This document shows, in pieces, positions 25,422-34,112 of a stretch of 64,000 bases of DNA (position 1 is its first letter; each line of letters opens with the position of its first letter). Origin of the DNA: Gemmatimonadaceae bacterium. Its GTDB lineage: Bacteria > Gemmatimonadota > Gemmatimonadetes > Gemmatimonadales > Gemmatimonadaceae. A model generated the notes under the pieces. The model was not told where the DNA came from and ran no database searches. It saw nothing but the letters and a program-made list of their open reading frames with translations. Position numbers and translations under genes: made by a program. The stretch spans positions 1-64,000 of the forward strand of contig JACCWE010000164.1 in NCBI GenBank assembly GCA_013697785.1, in the 5' to 3' direction.

Positions 25422-25923
25422 CGCGGATCGTCAGCCAGTCCGTGCGCACACGATCCCGGTCCTGGATCATCACGCCGTGGCGGTCGAAGATCGAACGGAT
25501 TTCGCTTGGCGCAAAGCCGCCGATCTCCTCGAGCACCGGAACGAGCACACTCGACGCATCGTCGCTGATCACGGTGCGCCTCGCTATCCGCGTGATCTGC
25601 CGCGTCTCGCTGACTGCGATCGTGAGGCCGTCGCCCTAGTTGACGTGCAGCATGACGTGGATGTCGGAGCTGCCATCGCCGACGTAGACGATGCGCTCGC
25701 CGGGAACGCCGAGTCGGAGGCGAAGCGCATCGAGCGCAGCGACCTTGCCGTATCCCGCGGGCACGCGAGTGACTAACGCGATCTCGCCCGCCTCGCCATC
25801 CGCGCAGGTCGAATCCTCATCCATCGGGCTGGAGAGAAATCGCTGGATCGGAATTTCACCGACTGCTCTGTGGCGCCGTCCCCCAACGCGGCTGGCGCAT
25901 TCGCCCGGCGTTGGTATGTTCAT
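25418..25923 (-). pseudogene. HAD superfamily phosphatase gene, truncated and interrupted by an in-frame TAG
   Basis: One minus-strand frame encodes [40 protein letters not shown], then a TAG at 25636-25638. Without any shift of frame it continues GDGLTIAVSETRQITRIARR, TVISDDASSVLVPVLEEIGG and RVRTDWLTIRDD. The GDGSSD motif is the HAD motif IV. The N-terminal DxDxT motif of the family is missing, and the sequence before about 25815 looks unrelated. The C-terminal stop has also been lost into the SemiSWEET gene. So the gene is truncated at the front, has one nonsense codon and lacks its own end. Confidence 0.65.
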
Positions 25924-25970
25924 GGTGATTCCCCGCCATTCGGCAGTCCGACCATCGAGAGAGGCGAGCC

Positions 25971-26543
25971 ATGTCTCATGGCGACATCGCGCGACGACAG
26001 TTCCTTCGCACATCCGCAAGCGCGATCAGCGCCGTGTGGCTCACCGCCGCGTTCGGAGAGATGGCTGCGGTCTCCGCGCTCTCGTGCGCGCCGGAGCGGG
26101 GCGCTGCGAAGTGGAAGTCGTTCAGCGATGCCGACGCCGCCGATGTCGAGGCGATCGCATCTCTCATCATCCCGAGCGATGGGACGCCAGGCGCCCGCGA
26201 AGCGCACGTCATCGACTTCATCGATCGCGCTCTCGACTCGTTCGCGAAGGAGCAAGCACCGCTCTTCGCATTAGGGCTCGCGGATCTGCGGAAGCGCGCG
26301 GGAGGCACATCCTTCGCATCGCTCGACGCGTCGAAGCAGACCGCCCTCCTTCACGAGCTCGAGCAATCCAAGTCCGACTTCTTCACCGCCATGCTCGCCT
26401 CCACCGCCGCCGGAATGTTCGCCAATCCCGAGTACGGCGGGAATCGCGACAAGATCGGCTGGAAGATGATCGGCTTCGAGGATCGCTTCTTCTGGCAGCA
26501 GCCCTTCGGCTATTACGATCGCGACGAGGCACGCCATGCGTAA
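25971..26543 (+). CDS. Gluconate 2-dehydrogenase subunit 3 family protein (Tat hitch-hiker)
   Basis: A 190-residue protein with a Tat leader ([17 protein letters not shown]). It has the subunit 3 pattern: [30 protein letters not shown] and a C-terminal [20 protein letters not shown]. In gluconate or glucose dehydrogenases this small subunit carries the large flavoprotein through the Tat system. The stop overlaps the next gene's ATG by 8 bp (ATGCGTAA), so translation is coupled. An RBS-like GAGAGGCG lies before ATG 25971. Confidence 0.86.
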   Translation: MSHGDIARRQFLRTSASAISAVWLTAAFGEMAAVSALSCAPERGAAKWKSFSDADAADVEAIASLIIPSDGTPGAREAHVIDFIDRALDSFAKEQAPLFALGLADLRKRAGGTSFASLDASKQTALLHELEQSKSDFFTAMLASTAAGMFANPEYGGNRDKIGWKMIGFEDRFFWQQPFGYYDRDEARHA

Positions 26544-28212
26544 GGCCGACGACGACACGCCTCCCGGCGCAGTCTACAAGCCGAATGACGAAGTCGACTT
26601 CGTGATCATCGGCGCGGGCGCCGCCGGTGGCGTGATGGCCCGTGAGCTCTCGCAGAGGGGCTTTCGCGTCGTGCTCCTCGAGCAGGGGCCGTATCTGCGC
26701 GCCTCGAACTTCAGGCACGACGAGCTCGCGGTCAACGCTCTCAGTGCGCTCACCAACGATTGGCACACGCAGCCGAACACCTTCCGCACATCCGAGAAGG
26801 ATGTGGCGAAGCCGAAGGGCGTCGTGAAGTACGGACGCGTCGTCGGCGGCGGCTCGGTGCACTTCACCGCGAACTATTGGCGGTTTCACGAGATCGACTT
26901 CAAGGAGCACGGCGCGAAAGGATCGGTCGATGGCGCGAACTTCGCCGACTGGCCCATCTCCTACGCCGATCTCGAGCCGTATTACACGAAGGTCGAGTGG
27001 GAAGTCGGCGTCTCGGGGCTCGCCGGCGCAAATCCCTTCGATCCGCCGCGCACGAAGGGGTATCCGCTCCCGCCGCTCCCTATCAAGCCCGCAGGGGTGC
27101 TTCTGGAGCGCGCGGCGAAGAAGATGGGGTGGCACGCATTCCCCTCTCCGATGGCGATCATCTCACAACCGTATCGCGGACGCTCCGCGTGCGTGAACTG
27201 CGGCTTCTGCGAGACGTACGGCTGTGAGATGAACGCGAAGTCGAGCACACTCGCGTCGATGATACCAGAGGCCGAAAAGACGGGACGCTGCGAGGTCCGC
27301 CCGCACAGCTACGTTCGGCGCATCGAGACGAGCGCCGCCGGCCGCGCGACAGGCGTGACGTACTTCGATGCGAGCAAGCGCGAGATCTTCCAGCGTGCGA
27401 AGTCCGTCGTCCTGTGCGCGAACGGCGCGGAGACGCCGAAGCTCCTGCTCGCATCCGAGACGAGCCGCTTTCCCGACGGGCTCGCGAACTCGAGCGGCCA
27501 GGTCGGGAAGAATCTCATGTTCAACGGCGGGGCTTTCGCCGGCGGCGTGTTCGAGCACGAGATCAACGGCTTCAAGGGTGTCGTCGTGTCACGCGTCATC
27601 CAGGACACCTACGAGCTCGATCCGAAGCTCAACCTCTCCGGCGGCGGCGGCTTCGATTTCCGTCATGATCTCTCGCCCATTTCCTTCGCGCTCGGCGGTC
27701 TCCCCGACGACGCGCCCAAGTGGGGATCGGAGTACAAGAGGATGCTGGAGGAGTATTACACGCGAACCGTGTACGTGCTCGCACATGCGACGTCGCTGCC
27801 CATCGAGACGAATTCGATCACGCTGGACCCAACTCTGAAGGATGCGTGGGGCGTTCCCGCAATTCGAATGACCTTTGCCGAGCATCCGAACGACGTGAGG
27901 CTCAACGAGTACATGCAGGACCGCGCGATGGAGCTGCTCGACGCGGCGGGCGCGAAGAAGAGTTGGCGCTTCAAGCGCGACCCGTGGTTCCCGCAGGTCC
28001 ATCTGCTCGGCACATGCCGCATGGGGAACGACCCGAAGACATCGGTGGTCGACAGAAACAATCGCGCACACGACATTCCGAATCTGCTCATCGTGGATGG
28101 AAGCAGCTTCGTGACCTCGGGGCGCGGGCAGCCTACCATGACTATCCAGGCGCTAGCCTTTCGCGCGGCGGAGCACGCGGCGCGAACGGCGAAGGGCGCG
28201 GATTTGGGTTGA
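26536..28212 (+). CDS. GMC family FAD-dependent oxidoreductase, gluconate/sugar dehydrogenase type
   Basis: A 558-residue GMC enzyme. The FAD-binding motif is FVIIGAGAAGGVMAREL (residues 23-39), followed by GRVVGGGSVHFTANYWRFHE and a C-terminal HLLGTCRMGNDPKTSVVD plus NLLIVDGSSFVTSGRGQPT, as in the GMC family. A CVNCGFCETYGCEMN motif near residues 219-233 has four cysteines, suggesting a bound iron-sulphur cluster like that in FAD-glucose dehydrogenases. It has no signal peptide and should be exported with the subunit 3 partner. No cytochrome c subunit follows, so its electron acceptor is elsewhere. It would oxidise an alcohol or sugar in the periplasm. Confidence 0.87.
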   Translation: MRKADDDTPPGAVYKPNDEVDFVIIGAGAAGGVMARELSQRGFRVVLLEQGPYLRASNFRHDELAVNALSALTNDWHTQPNTFRTSEKDVAKPKGVVKYGRVVGGGSVHFTANYWRFHEIDFKEHGAKGSVDGANFADWPISYADLEPYYTKVEWEVGVSGLAGANPFDPPRTKGYPLPPLPIKPAGVLLERAAKKMGWHAFPSPMAIISQPYRGRSACVNCGFCETYGCEMNAKSSTLASMIPEAEKTGRCEVRPHSYVRRIETSAAGRATGVTYFDASKREIFQRAKSVVLCANGAETPKLLLASETSRFPDGLANSSGQVGKNLMFNGGAFAGGVFEHEINGFKGVVVSRVIQDTYELDPKLNLSGGGGFDFRHDLSPISFALGGLPDDAPKWGSEYKRMLEEYYTRTVYVLAHATSLPIETNSITLDPTLKDAWGVPAIRMTFAEHPNDVRLNEYMQDRAMELLDAAGAKKSWRFKRDPWFPQVHLLGTCRMGNDPKTSVVDRNNRAHDIPNLLIVDGSSFVTSGRGQPTMTIQALAFRAAEHAARTAKGADLG

Positions 28213-28297
28213 GCGAAACCGCGAGAGCTTCGCACGCACGGGAAGCGGACGTTCGGTTAGCGTAAAACCAGAGAACACTCTTTGAGAGGATGTTGCC

Positions 28298-31200
28298 ATG
28301 CAGCACTATCGACGCGTCGCTTGCGCCGCCCTTGCCGTCTCGAGCGCGACCGCTGGATTTCTTCCGTCATCGGCGCATGCGCAAAAGCGGAATGCGCGCG
28401 CGCCTGTCGCGAAGGTCGCGAGCAGCGAGTTTCCCGACACCGCGTCGCTCGCCGAGCTTCACTACCGCTACATCGGGCCCGAGGGAAATCGGACCGATGC
28501 GATCGCCGGTGTAAAAGGTGATCCGAATGTCTACTATGTCGGCGCTGCGAGCGGTGGCCTCTGGAAGACAGCGGACGCCGGCGCACACTGGTCGCCGATT
28601 TTTGATGGACAGCCTGTCTCGTCGATCGGCGCGATCGCCGTCGCGCCGTCCGATCCGAACGTAGTGTGGGTCGGCACCGGCGAATCGTTCATCCGCAGCC
28701 ATATATCCATCGGATTCGGCATGTACCGGTCGACGGACGCGGGGAAGAGCTGGTCGCACATCGGGCTCGAGAACACGGGACGCATCGCGCGCATTGCCGT
28801 CGATCCCACGGATCCGGATCGCGCGCTCGTTGCGGCGCTCGGTCATGCCTATGGTCCGCAGCCGGAGCGCGGCATCTTCCGCACGACCGACGGCGGCAAG
28901 ACGTGGCAGCGCGTGCTCTTCGTCAACGACTCGACCGGAGGAATCGATGTGATTCTCGATCCGTCGAATCCGCGAACCGTCTACGCCGCGATGTGGCAGA
29001 TCGAGATTCACACCTGGGGGCGCAAGAGCGGCGGTCCCGGGAGCAGCATTTGGAAGTCGACCGATGGCGGCACCACGTGGACGAGACTTCGCAACGGTCT
29101 TCCGGGGCGCCCCTTCGGAAAGGTGGGGCTCGCGATCAGCGGCGCGATGCCCGAGCGCATCTACGCCGAAGTGGAGACGGGTGATGGCGTGCCGCGCGAG
29201 GGACAGCAGTCCGACTCCGGACGTCTCTTTCGCTCCGACGACGCGGGGAAGAGTTGGCAGCTGATCAACCATGATTTGCAGCCGGCCGGACGCACCGCGT
29301 ACTACGACCGCATGGGTGTCGAGCCCGACAACCCGAATGAGGCGTACTTCCTTGCGGCGGCGTTCACGAAGACGCTCGACGGCGGCAAGACCATGATCGA
29401 CCCGCCGCGGGAGCAAGTGCCGCGCGGCGATCATCACGACATCTGGTTCGATCCATCGAATGGCAATCGGTTCGCCGTCGCACACGATGGGGGACTCGGA
29501 ATCACGACTACGCGCGGAAGGACGTGGAATCGCATTCAGCTGCCCATCGCGCAGATGTATCATGTGACTGTCGACAACCGCGTGCCGTACTTCGTCTACG
29601 GCAACAAGCAGGACGGCGAGTCGGCGATGGGTCCGAGCAATGCGAAACAGGGATTCTTCGGCACGGATGTGGGCATCGGGCGCGGAGAGTGGCGCTCGGT
29701 GGGCGGAGGTGAGAGCGGCTGGGCAACCCCCGATACGAGTGACGAGAATCTCGTCTGGTCGAGCGCCTCGGGGAGCGGCTCGGTGGGCGGCATCGTCACG
29801 CGCTACGATGTGCGCACGCGAAACATCCGCGAAGTGGAGGTCTGGCCGCAGGCGACGACCGGGACGCCGGCCGACAGCGTGAAGTATCGCTTTCAGTGGA
29901 CCTTCCCGCTAACGATCTCACCCTTCGATCACAACACCCTGTTCGTGGGGAGTCAGTTCGTGCATCGCACAACGGATGGCGGCAACAGCTGGCAGGTGAT
30001 CAGTCCGGACCTCACGCGCAACGACAAGTCGAAGCAGAAGATCTCGGGCGGACTCACGCCGGACAACATCGGTGTCGAGTATGGCGACGTGGTCTTCGCG
30101 ATTGCGGAGTCGCCGCTGGCCAAGGGGGAAATCTGGGCGGGGACGAACGACGGTATCGTACAGCTGACGCGTGATGGCGGAAAGAGCTGGACGAATGTGA
30201 CTGCGGGGATGCCCGGGATGCTCACGTGGGGAACCGTGTCGAGCATCCAGCCTTCGCGCTTCACCGATGGCACAGCGTACGTCACGGTGGATGGACACCA
30301 GGAGAACAACCGCGATCCATGGGTCTACAGGACAACGGACTTCGGGAAGAGCTGGTCCCTCATCGTGAAGGGAATTCCGAAGTCGCCGCTGTCGTACGCA
30401 CACGTGATCTACGAGGATCCCGCGCGGAAGGGGTTGCTCTATCTCGGCACGGAGAACGCGCTGTACGTGTCGTTCGACGATGGCGCGCAGTGGCAGCCGC
30501 TGCAGAACGACCTGCCGCACGCGCCCGTCTATGGGATCGTCGTGCAGCCGCACTTCCACGATCTCGTGGTCGCGACGTACGGGCGTGGCTTCTATATCCT
30601 GGACGACCTGACTCCGCTCGAGCAGTGGAAGCCCGAGGTCGCCGGGAAGAATGTGGCGTTGCTCAAGCCGCGCGATCAGTATCGCTTTCGGCTCATCGCC
30701 GATCCATTCACGGAGATGGATGACCAGGTCGCCGGGAAGAATCCGCCGTCCGGCGCCGCGCTCAACTTCTGGATCAAGCCGGGCACGGTGGACAGCGCGA
30801 AGAAGGACAGCGCGACGTTCACGGTCGCCAATGCCGCCGGAGTACTCGTGCGCACGATGAAGGCGCCGGTGAAAGCGGGGCTCAATCGCGCGTTCTGGGA
30901 CCTCCGTTCCACCGAGACGATCGAGGCGAAGATCCGCTCGTCCCCGCTGTACGAGGACTGGTTCGCCGTCACCGATGAGGGGCAAAAGGCCCCGGGGATC
31001 GGCCGCTACGCAGTGCTCGAGCCGCCCGGCATCTACAAGGTCACGATCAAGTACGCGGGTGTCGAGGAATCGCAGCCGCTCGTGATCCTCAAGGATCCGA
31101 TGTCCGGCGGCAGCGAACAGGATCTTGCCGCGCAGATGGAGATGCAGCGAGCGGTCGTGACGGACATCAATGACGTCATCACGCAAGTGAACGATCTCGA

Positions 31201-31585
31201 GCTGGTGCGCGGGCAGCTATCTGATCTGCTGGAGATCGCGGGAAAAGACAGCGCGCGCGCCGACATCAAGGGGCTCACGGAACCCCTCATGAACAAGGTG
31301 ATCGCGGTGGAGCGGCAGCTCTTTCAAATGCAGGTAACCGGGCGAGGCCAGGACAACGTGCGCTGGCCCGTGCAGATCACCGAGCAGCTGATGTATCTGG
31401 CCAGCTCCGTTGGACAATCGGACTACGCGCCGACGGCATCGCAGAAGGAGGTTGCACAGTTGCTGCATGCGCGGCTGATGAAGGTGAAGGTCGAGGTCGA
31501 CCAGCTACTCAAGCAGGATGTGCCGGCGTTCAACGAGAGCATCCGCGGGAAAAGCGTGCACCCGATCATCTCGAGCGAGAACTGA
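28298..31585 (+). CDS. Secreted Asp-box (BNR/VPS10-sortilin-like) beta-propeller protein
   Basis: A 1095-residue protein with a signal peptide ending SSAHAQ (about residue 30). It has about ten Asp-box repeats of the form (S/T)-x-D-x-G-x-(T/S)-W: STDAGKSW, TTDGGKTW, STDGGTTW, SDDAGKSW, TTDGGNSW, TRDGGKSW, TTDFGKSW and weaker ones. They form a ten-bladed-type propeller like sortilin VPS10 domains, over residues 50-780. The last 300 residues (VRTMKAPVKAGLNRAFWDL, GIYKVTIKYAGVEESQPL) are a beta-sandwich and a helical segment. Proteins of this kind are common in gemmatimonads and Bacteroidetes, but no enzyme activity is established. Start ATG 28298 has GAGAGGA upstream. Confidence 0.8.
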   Translation: MQHYRRVACAALAVSSATAGFLPSSAHAQKRNARAPVAKVASSEFPDTASLAELHYRYIGPEGNRTDAIAGVKGDPNVYYVGAASGGLWKTADAGAHWSPIFDGQPVSSIGAIAVAPSDPNVVWVGTGESFIRSHISIGFGMYRSTDAGKSWSHIGLENTGRIARIAVDPTDPDRALVAALGHAYGPQPERGIFRTTDGGKTWQRVLFVNDSTGGIDVILDPSNPRTVYAAMWQIEIHTWGRKSGGPGSSIWKSTDGGTTWTRLRNGLPGRPFGKVGLAISGAMPERIYAEVETGDGVPREGQQSDSGRLFRSDDAGKSWQLINHDLQPAGRTAYYDRMGVEPDNPNEAYFLAAAFTKTLDGGKTMIDPPREQVPRGDHHDIWFDPSNGNRFAVAHDGGLGITTTRGRTWNRIQLPIAQMYHVTVDNRVPYFVYGNKQDGESAMGPSNAKQGFFGTDVGIGRGEWRSVGGGESGWATPDTSDENLVWSSASGSGSVGGIVTRYDVRTRNIREVEVWPQATTGTPADSVKYRFQWTFPLTISPFDHNTLFVGSQFVHRTTDGGNSWQVISPDLTRNDKSKQKISGGLTPDNIGVEYGDVVFAIAESPLAKGEIWAGTNDGIVQLTRDGGKSWTNVTAGMPGMLTWGTVSSIQPSRFTDGTAYVTVDGHQENNRDPWVYRTTDFGKSWSLIVKGIPKSPLSYAHVIYEDPARKGLLYLGTENALYVSFDDGAQWQPLQNDLPHAPVYGIVVQPHFHDLVVATYGRGFYILDDLTPLEQWKPEVAGKNVALLKPRDQYRFRLIADPFTEMDDQVAGKNPPSGAALNFWIKPGTVDSAKKDSATFTVANAAGVLVRTMKAPVKAGLNRAFWDLRSTETIEAKIRSSPLYEDWFAVTDEGQKAPGIGRYAVLEPPGIYKVTIKYAGVEESQPLVILKDPMSGGSEQDLAAQMEMQRAVVTDINDVITQVNDLELVRGQLSDLLEIAGKDSARADIKGLTEPLMNKVIAVERQLFQMQVTGRGQDNVRWPVQITEQLMYLASSVGQSDYAPTASQKEVAQLLHARLMKVKVEVDQLLKQDVPAFNESIRGKSVHPIISSEN

Positions 31586-31606
31586 CGTAAGGGAGCAAGG
31601 CAATCG

Positions 31607-31639
31607 CGCGCGGAGCCGGGGAAAAGCCGACTCCGCGCG
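31607..31639 (+). terminator. Hairpin terminator after the propeller gene
   Basis: CGCGCGGAG (31607-31615) pairs with CTCCGCGCG (31631-31639) over 9 bp, and inner bases CCGG/GCCG add to it. It lies 21 bp after the stop and is followed by a weak T-rich stretch (TTGTCGTTG). Confidence 0.6.
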
Positions 31640-31680
31640 TTGTCGTTGCGAGGTCGGGTGCCGGGCGCCAATGTAGGGCG

Positions 31681-32142
31681 GTGACGAAGCACATCCTCCT
31701 CTTCGGCCTCGTTGCGGGCGTGCTGATCGCCGCTCTCAATCTCGTCGAGTATCAGTATCTCGTGATCGAGCACTCCGTCGAGATCTATGGAGGGCTGATC
31801 GCCGCCGTCTTCTCGGCTACCGGCATCTGGCTGGGACTGCGCATGACGCGCGCGAAGGAGTCCGTGGTGGTACGCGAGGTCGAAGTCCGCGAGATCGTGG
31901 TGCCCGCCCCGTCGACGTTCCTGCGCAACGACGCGCGCGTCGAATCGCTCGGCGTCACCCCGCGAGAGCTCCAGATTCTCGAGCTGATCGCGAGCGGTTT
32001 GAGCAACAGGGAGATCGCGGAAAAGGTCTTCGTCAGTGAAAACACCGTGAAGACGCATTCGAGCCGGCTGTTCGACAAGCTCGGCGCGAGACGCCGGACG
32101 CAGGCGGTTCAGATCGGCAAAGAGGCGGGGCTGATCCCCTGA
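31681..32142 (+). CDS. Membrane-anchored LuxR-type transcriptional regulator
   Basis: A 153-residue protein with two N-terminal membrane helices (residues 4-20, ILLFGLVAGVLIAALNL, and 36-53, GGLIAAVFSATGIWLGL). A short linker rich in Val/Glu (VVVREVEVREIVV) follows, then a complete LuxR-type HTH: LTPREL-like VTPRELQILELIASGLSNRE, IAEKVFVSENTVKTHSSRL, FDKLGARRRTQAVQIG. There is no receiver or autoinducer domain. It would bind DNA from the inner membrane and sense the bilayer or a partner. It starts with GTG and precedes the DUF4199 gene by 126 bp. Confidence 0.72.
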   Translation: MTKHILLFGLVAGVLIAALNLVEYQYLVIEHSVEIYGGLIAAVFSATGIWLGLRMTRAKESVVVREVEVREIVVPAPSTFLRNDARVESLGVTPRELQILELIASGLSNREIAEKVFVSENTVKTHSSRLFDKLGARRRTQAVQIGKEAGLIP

Positions 32143-32156
32143 GGTCCTTTTCAGGA

Positions 32157-32209
32157 CATCCGAAAGTGTGATATTCGGCTTCGCAGCCGAAAATCATCCG
32201 AAAGTATGA
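32157..32209 (+). promoter_or_regulatory. Direct repeats flanking a hairpin, possible regulator sites
   Basis: Two near-identical 15-mers, CATCCGAAAGTGTGA (32157-32171) and CATCCGAAAGTATGA (32195-32209), are 38 bp apart. Between them, TTCGGCT and AGCCGAA form a 7-bp hairpin (around 32174-32192). They stand between the membrane LuxR gene and the DUF4199 gene and could be its operator pair. The spacing is not a whole number of helical turns. Confidence 0.45.
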
Positions 32210-32268
32210 CGCCGCAGAGCGCTCGAGATCATATCCTCGTCGCAACCTCAGACCAGCGGAGCACGACT

Positions 32269-32835
32269 GTGAAAAGAATCGTACTGACCTTCGGCTTTAT
32301 CGCCGGCGCTTTCTTCGCGCTGGTGGTGACGATTACCATGATGATGCACGATCACGTGGGCTCGACCTTCGGCTACGTATTCGGCTACACGACGATGGTG
32401 CTGGCCTTTCTCATGGTGTACTTCGGGATTCGCTCGTATCGCGACAACGTGGCAGGCGGAGTGATCAGCTACTGGAGGGGATTCGCGGTGGGCATCTCGA
32501 TCACGCTCATTGCCAGTGCGTGCTACGTCGCCAGCTGGGAAATCGTGTATCGCGAGTTCGCGCCTGATTTCTACGATAAGTACGCCGCGAGCACGGTCGC
32601 CAGAGCACGCGCATCCGGAGCCCCGCAGGCGGTGATCGACAAGAAGACGAAGGATGCCGAGCAGATGGTCGAGTGGTCCAGAAATCCGTTGATCAACGTA
32701 GCGATGACATTCATCGAGCCGTTCCCGGTCGGGCTTCTGTTCACCCTCGCGAGCGCGGGGATTCTGCGGCGCAGGAAGCGCGCGCTTGGCACGCCGGCGA
32801 CAGTGGCGGGAGCGATTCCCAGCGCCGGGCGATGA
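32269..32835 (+). CDS. DUF4199 domain membrane protein
   Basis: A 188-residue protein with four predicted membrane segments: VLTFGFIAGAFFALVVTITM, FGYVFGYTTMVLAFLMVYFG, GFAVGISITLIASACYVASW and INVAMTFIEPFPVGLLFTLA. They surround GIRSYRDNVAGGVISYWRGF, a DUF4199 signature. The cytoplasmic part contains YDKYAASTVARARASG, an amphipathic helix. The function is unknown. The preferred start is GTG 32269 (VKRIVLT); an ATG at 32206 falls inside the second direct repeat. It probably pairs functionally with the membrane LuxR regulator. Confidence 0.72.
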   Translation: MKRIVLTFGFIAGAFFALVVTITMMMHDHVGSTFGYVFGYTTMVLAFLMVYFGIRSYRDNVAGGVISYWRGFAVGISITLIASACYVASWEIVYREFAPDFYDKYAASTVARARASGAPQAVIDKKTKDAEQMVEWSRNPLINVAMTFIEPFPVGLLFTLASAGILRRRKRALGTPATVAGAIPSAGR

Positions 32836-32861
32836 GCGATGAGCGGCTCGTGAACGACTCG

Positions 32862-34106
32862 TCACGTCACCTTCGCGCGCGCGTGATATTCCGGTCGATC
32901 CCATGTACCGTCGGCCAGAATGTTCTTCAGAATCGCCACCGCATCCCACAGCTCTGCAAAGCCGACGTACAGGGGCGTGAAGCCGAAGCGCAGGATGTCG
33001 GGTGCGCGGAAGTCTCCGATCACACCGCGATCGATGAGGGCCCGCATCACCGGCCACGCGTCGCCATATGAGTAGCAGAGTTGGCTGCCGCGCATCTCCG
33101 GCGCGCTCGGAGTGACGAGCGACAGAACATCGTGTCCGATCTCCTGCTCGACGAGCGCGTCGAAGACCGATGTCTGCGCCACGGACTTGGTGCGCAGCGC
33201 ATCGATCGATGCCTCGAGCATGAGGTCGACGCCCACCTCGAGCGCGGTCAGGCTCAGAATCGGCGGAGCGCCAACCGCGAGCCGCTCGATCCCCTCCCCC
33301 GGCCGGTACGATGGCTCGAAGGTAAATGGAGATGCATGTCCGAGCCATCCGCTCAACACGGGTGTGATACCGGCCTGGTGCCGCCGCGCGACGTACAGAA
33401 ATGCCGGCGCGCCCGGACCGCCGTTGAGGTACTTGTAGCCGCAGCCAACTGCAAAGTCGACATTCGCGCTCGTCACGTTGACTGGCACGGCGCCGGCGGA
33501 GTGTGCAAGGTCCCAGAGCATGATCGCACCTCGCGCGTGCGCGAGCTCGGTGATGCGCTGCATGTCGTGCATGCGGCCGGTGCGATAGTTGACGTGGGTG
33601 AGCATTACCACTGCGACATCGTCGCCGATCGTGCCGTCGATGTCATCCGCCTCGACGAGCCTGAGCCCGTGCCCGAGCTTCAGCTGCCGGATCAATCCCT
33701 CGGCGATGTAGAGATCGGTCGGAAAGTTGCTCCTCTCAGAGATGATGACACGACGATCGGGCCGCAGCTCGAGCGCGGCCGACAGCATCTTGAAGAGATT
33801 GACCGACGTCGAATCGGCGACGATGGTCTCGCCCTCTTCCGCGCCTATGAGTCTGCCGATCTTCGCGCCGATGCGCTTCTGGATGTCGATCCATCCGTGG
33901 ATGTTCCAGCTTCGAATCAGATCGCGTCCCCACTCCGCCTCTACCACCTCGGTGACCCGATTCGGCGTCGCGCTCGGCATCGCGCCCAGCGAATTGCCGT
34001 CGAGATAGATGACGCCTTCCGGGAGAGTGAAGCGGTTGCGGAAGGCGCGTACGGGGTCGGCGCGGTCGAGCGCCTCGAGGTCGGCGCGCGTGATCGATTT
34101 ACTCAT
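32862..34106 (-). CDS. kynU: Kynureninase
   Basis: A 414-residue PLP enzyme of fold type I. Features are LPEGVIYLDGNSLGAMP near the N terminus, IVADSTSVNLFKML (PLP phosphate pocket), MLWDLAHSAGAVP (Asp for the pyridine nitrogen) and the PLP-lysine motif GCGYKYLNGGPGAPAF near residue 228. The C-terminal RFGFTPLYVGFAELWDAV matches the family. It hydrolyses L-kynurenine to anthranilate and alanine in the cytoplasm. It is 6 bp downstream of the tryptophan dioxygenase gene, so the two form the core of tryptophan catabolism. A formamidase (kynB) is not adjacent. Confidence 0.92.
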   Translation of the reverse strand: MSKSITRADLEALDRADPVRAFRNRFTLPEGVIYLDGNSLGAMPSATPNRVTEVVEAEWGRDLIRSWNIHGWIDIQKRIGAKIGRLIGAEEGETIVADSTSVNLFKMLSAALELRPDRRVIISERSNFPTDLYIAEGLIRQLKLGHGLRLVEADDIDGTIGDDVAVVMLTHVNYRTGRMHDMQRITELAHARGAIMLWDLAHSAGAVPVNVTSANVDFAVGCGYKYLNGGPGAPAFLYVARRHQAGITPVLSGWLGHASPFTFEPSYRPGEGIERLAVGAPPILSLTALEVGVDLMLEASIDALRTKSVAQTSVFDALVEQEIGHDVLSLVTPSAPEMRGSQLCYSYGDAWPVMRALIDRGVIGDFRAPDILRFGFTPLYVGFAELWDAVAILKNILADGTWDRPEYHARAKVT

Positions 34107-34112
34107 TTGACT

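Noticed and set aside
29918-31186. 422-residue minus-strand frame opposite the propeller gene
   Set aside because: Composition mirrors the coding strand and no motif is visible.
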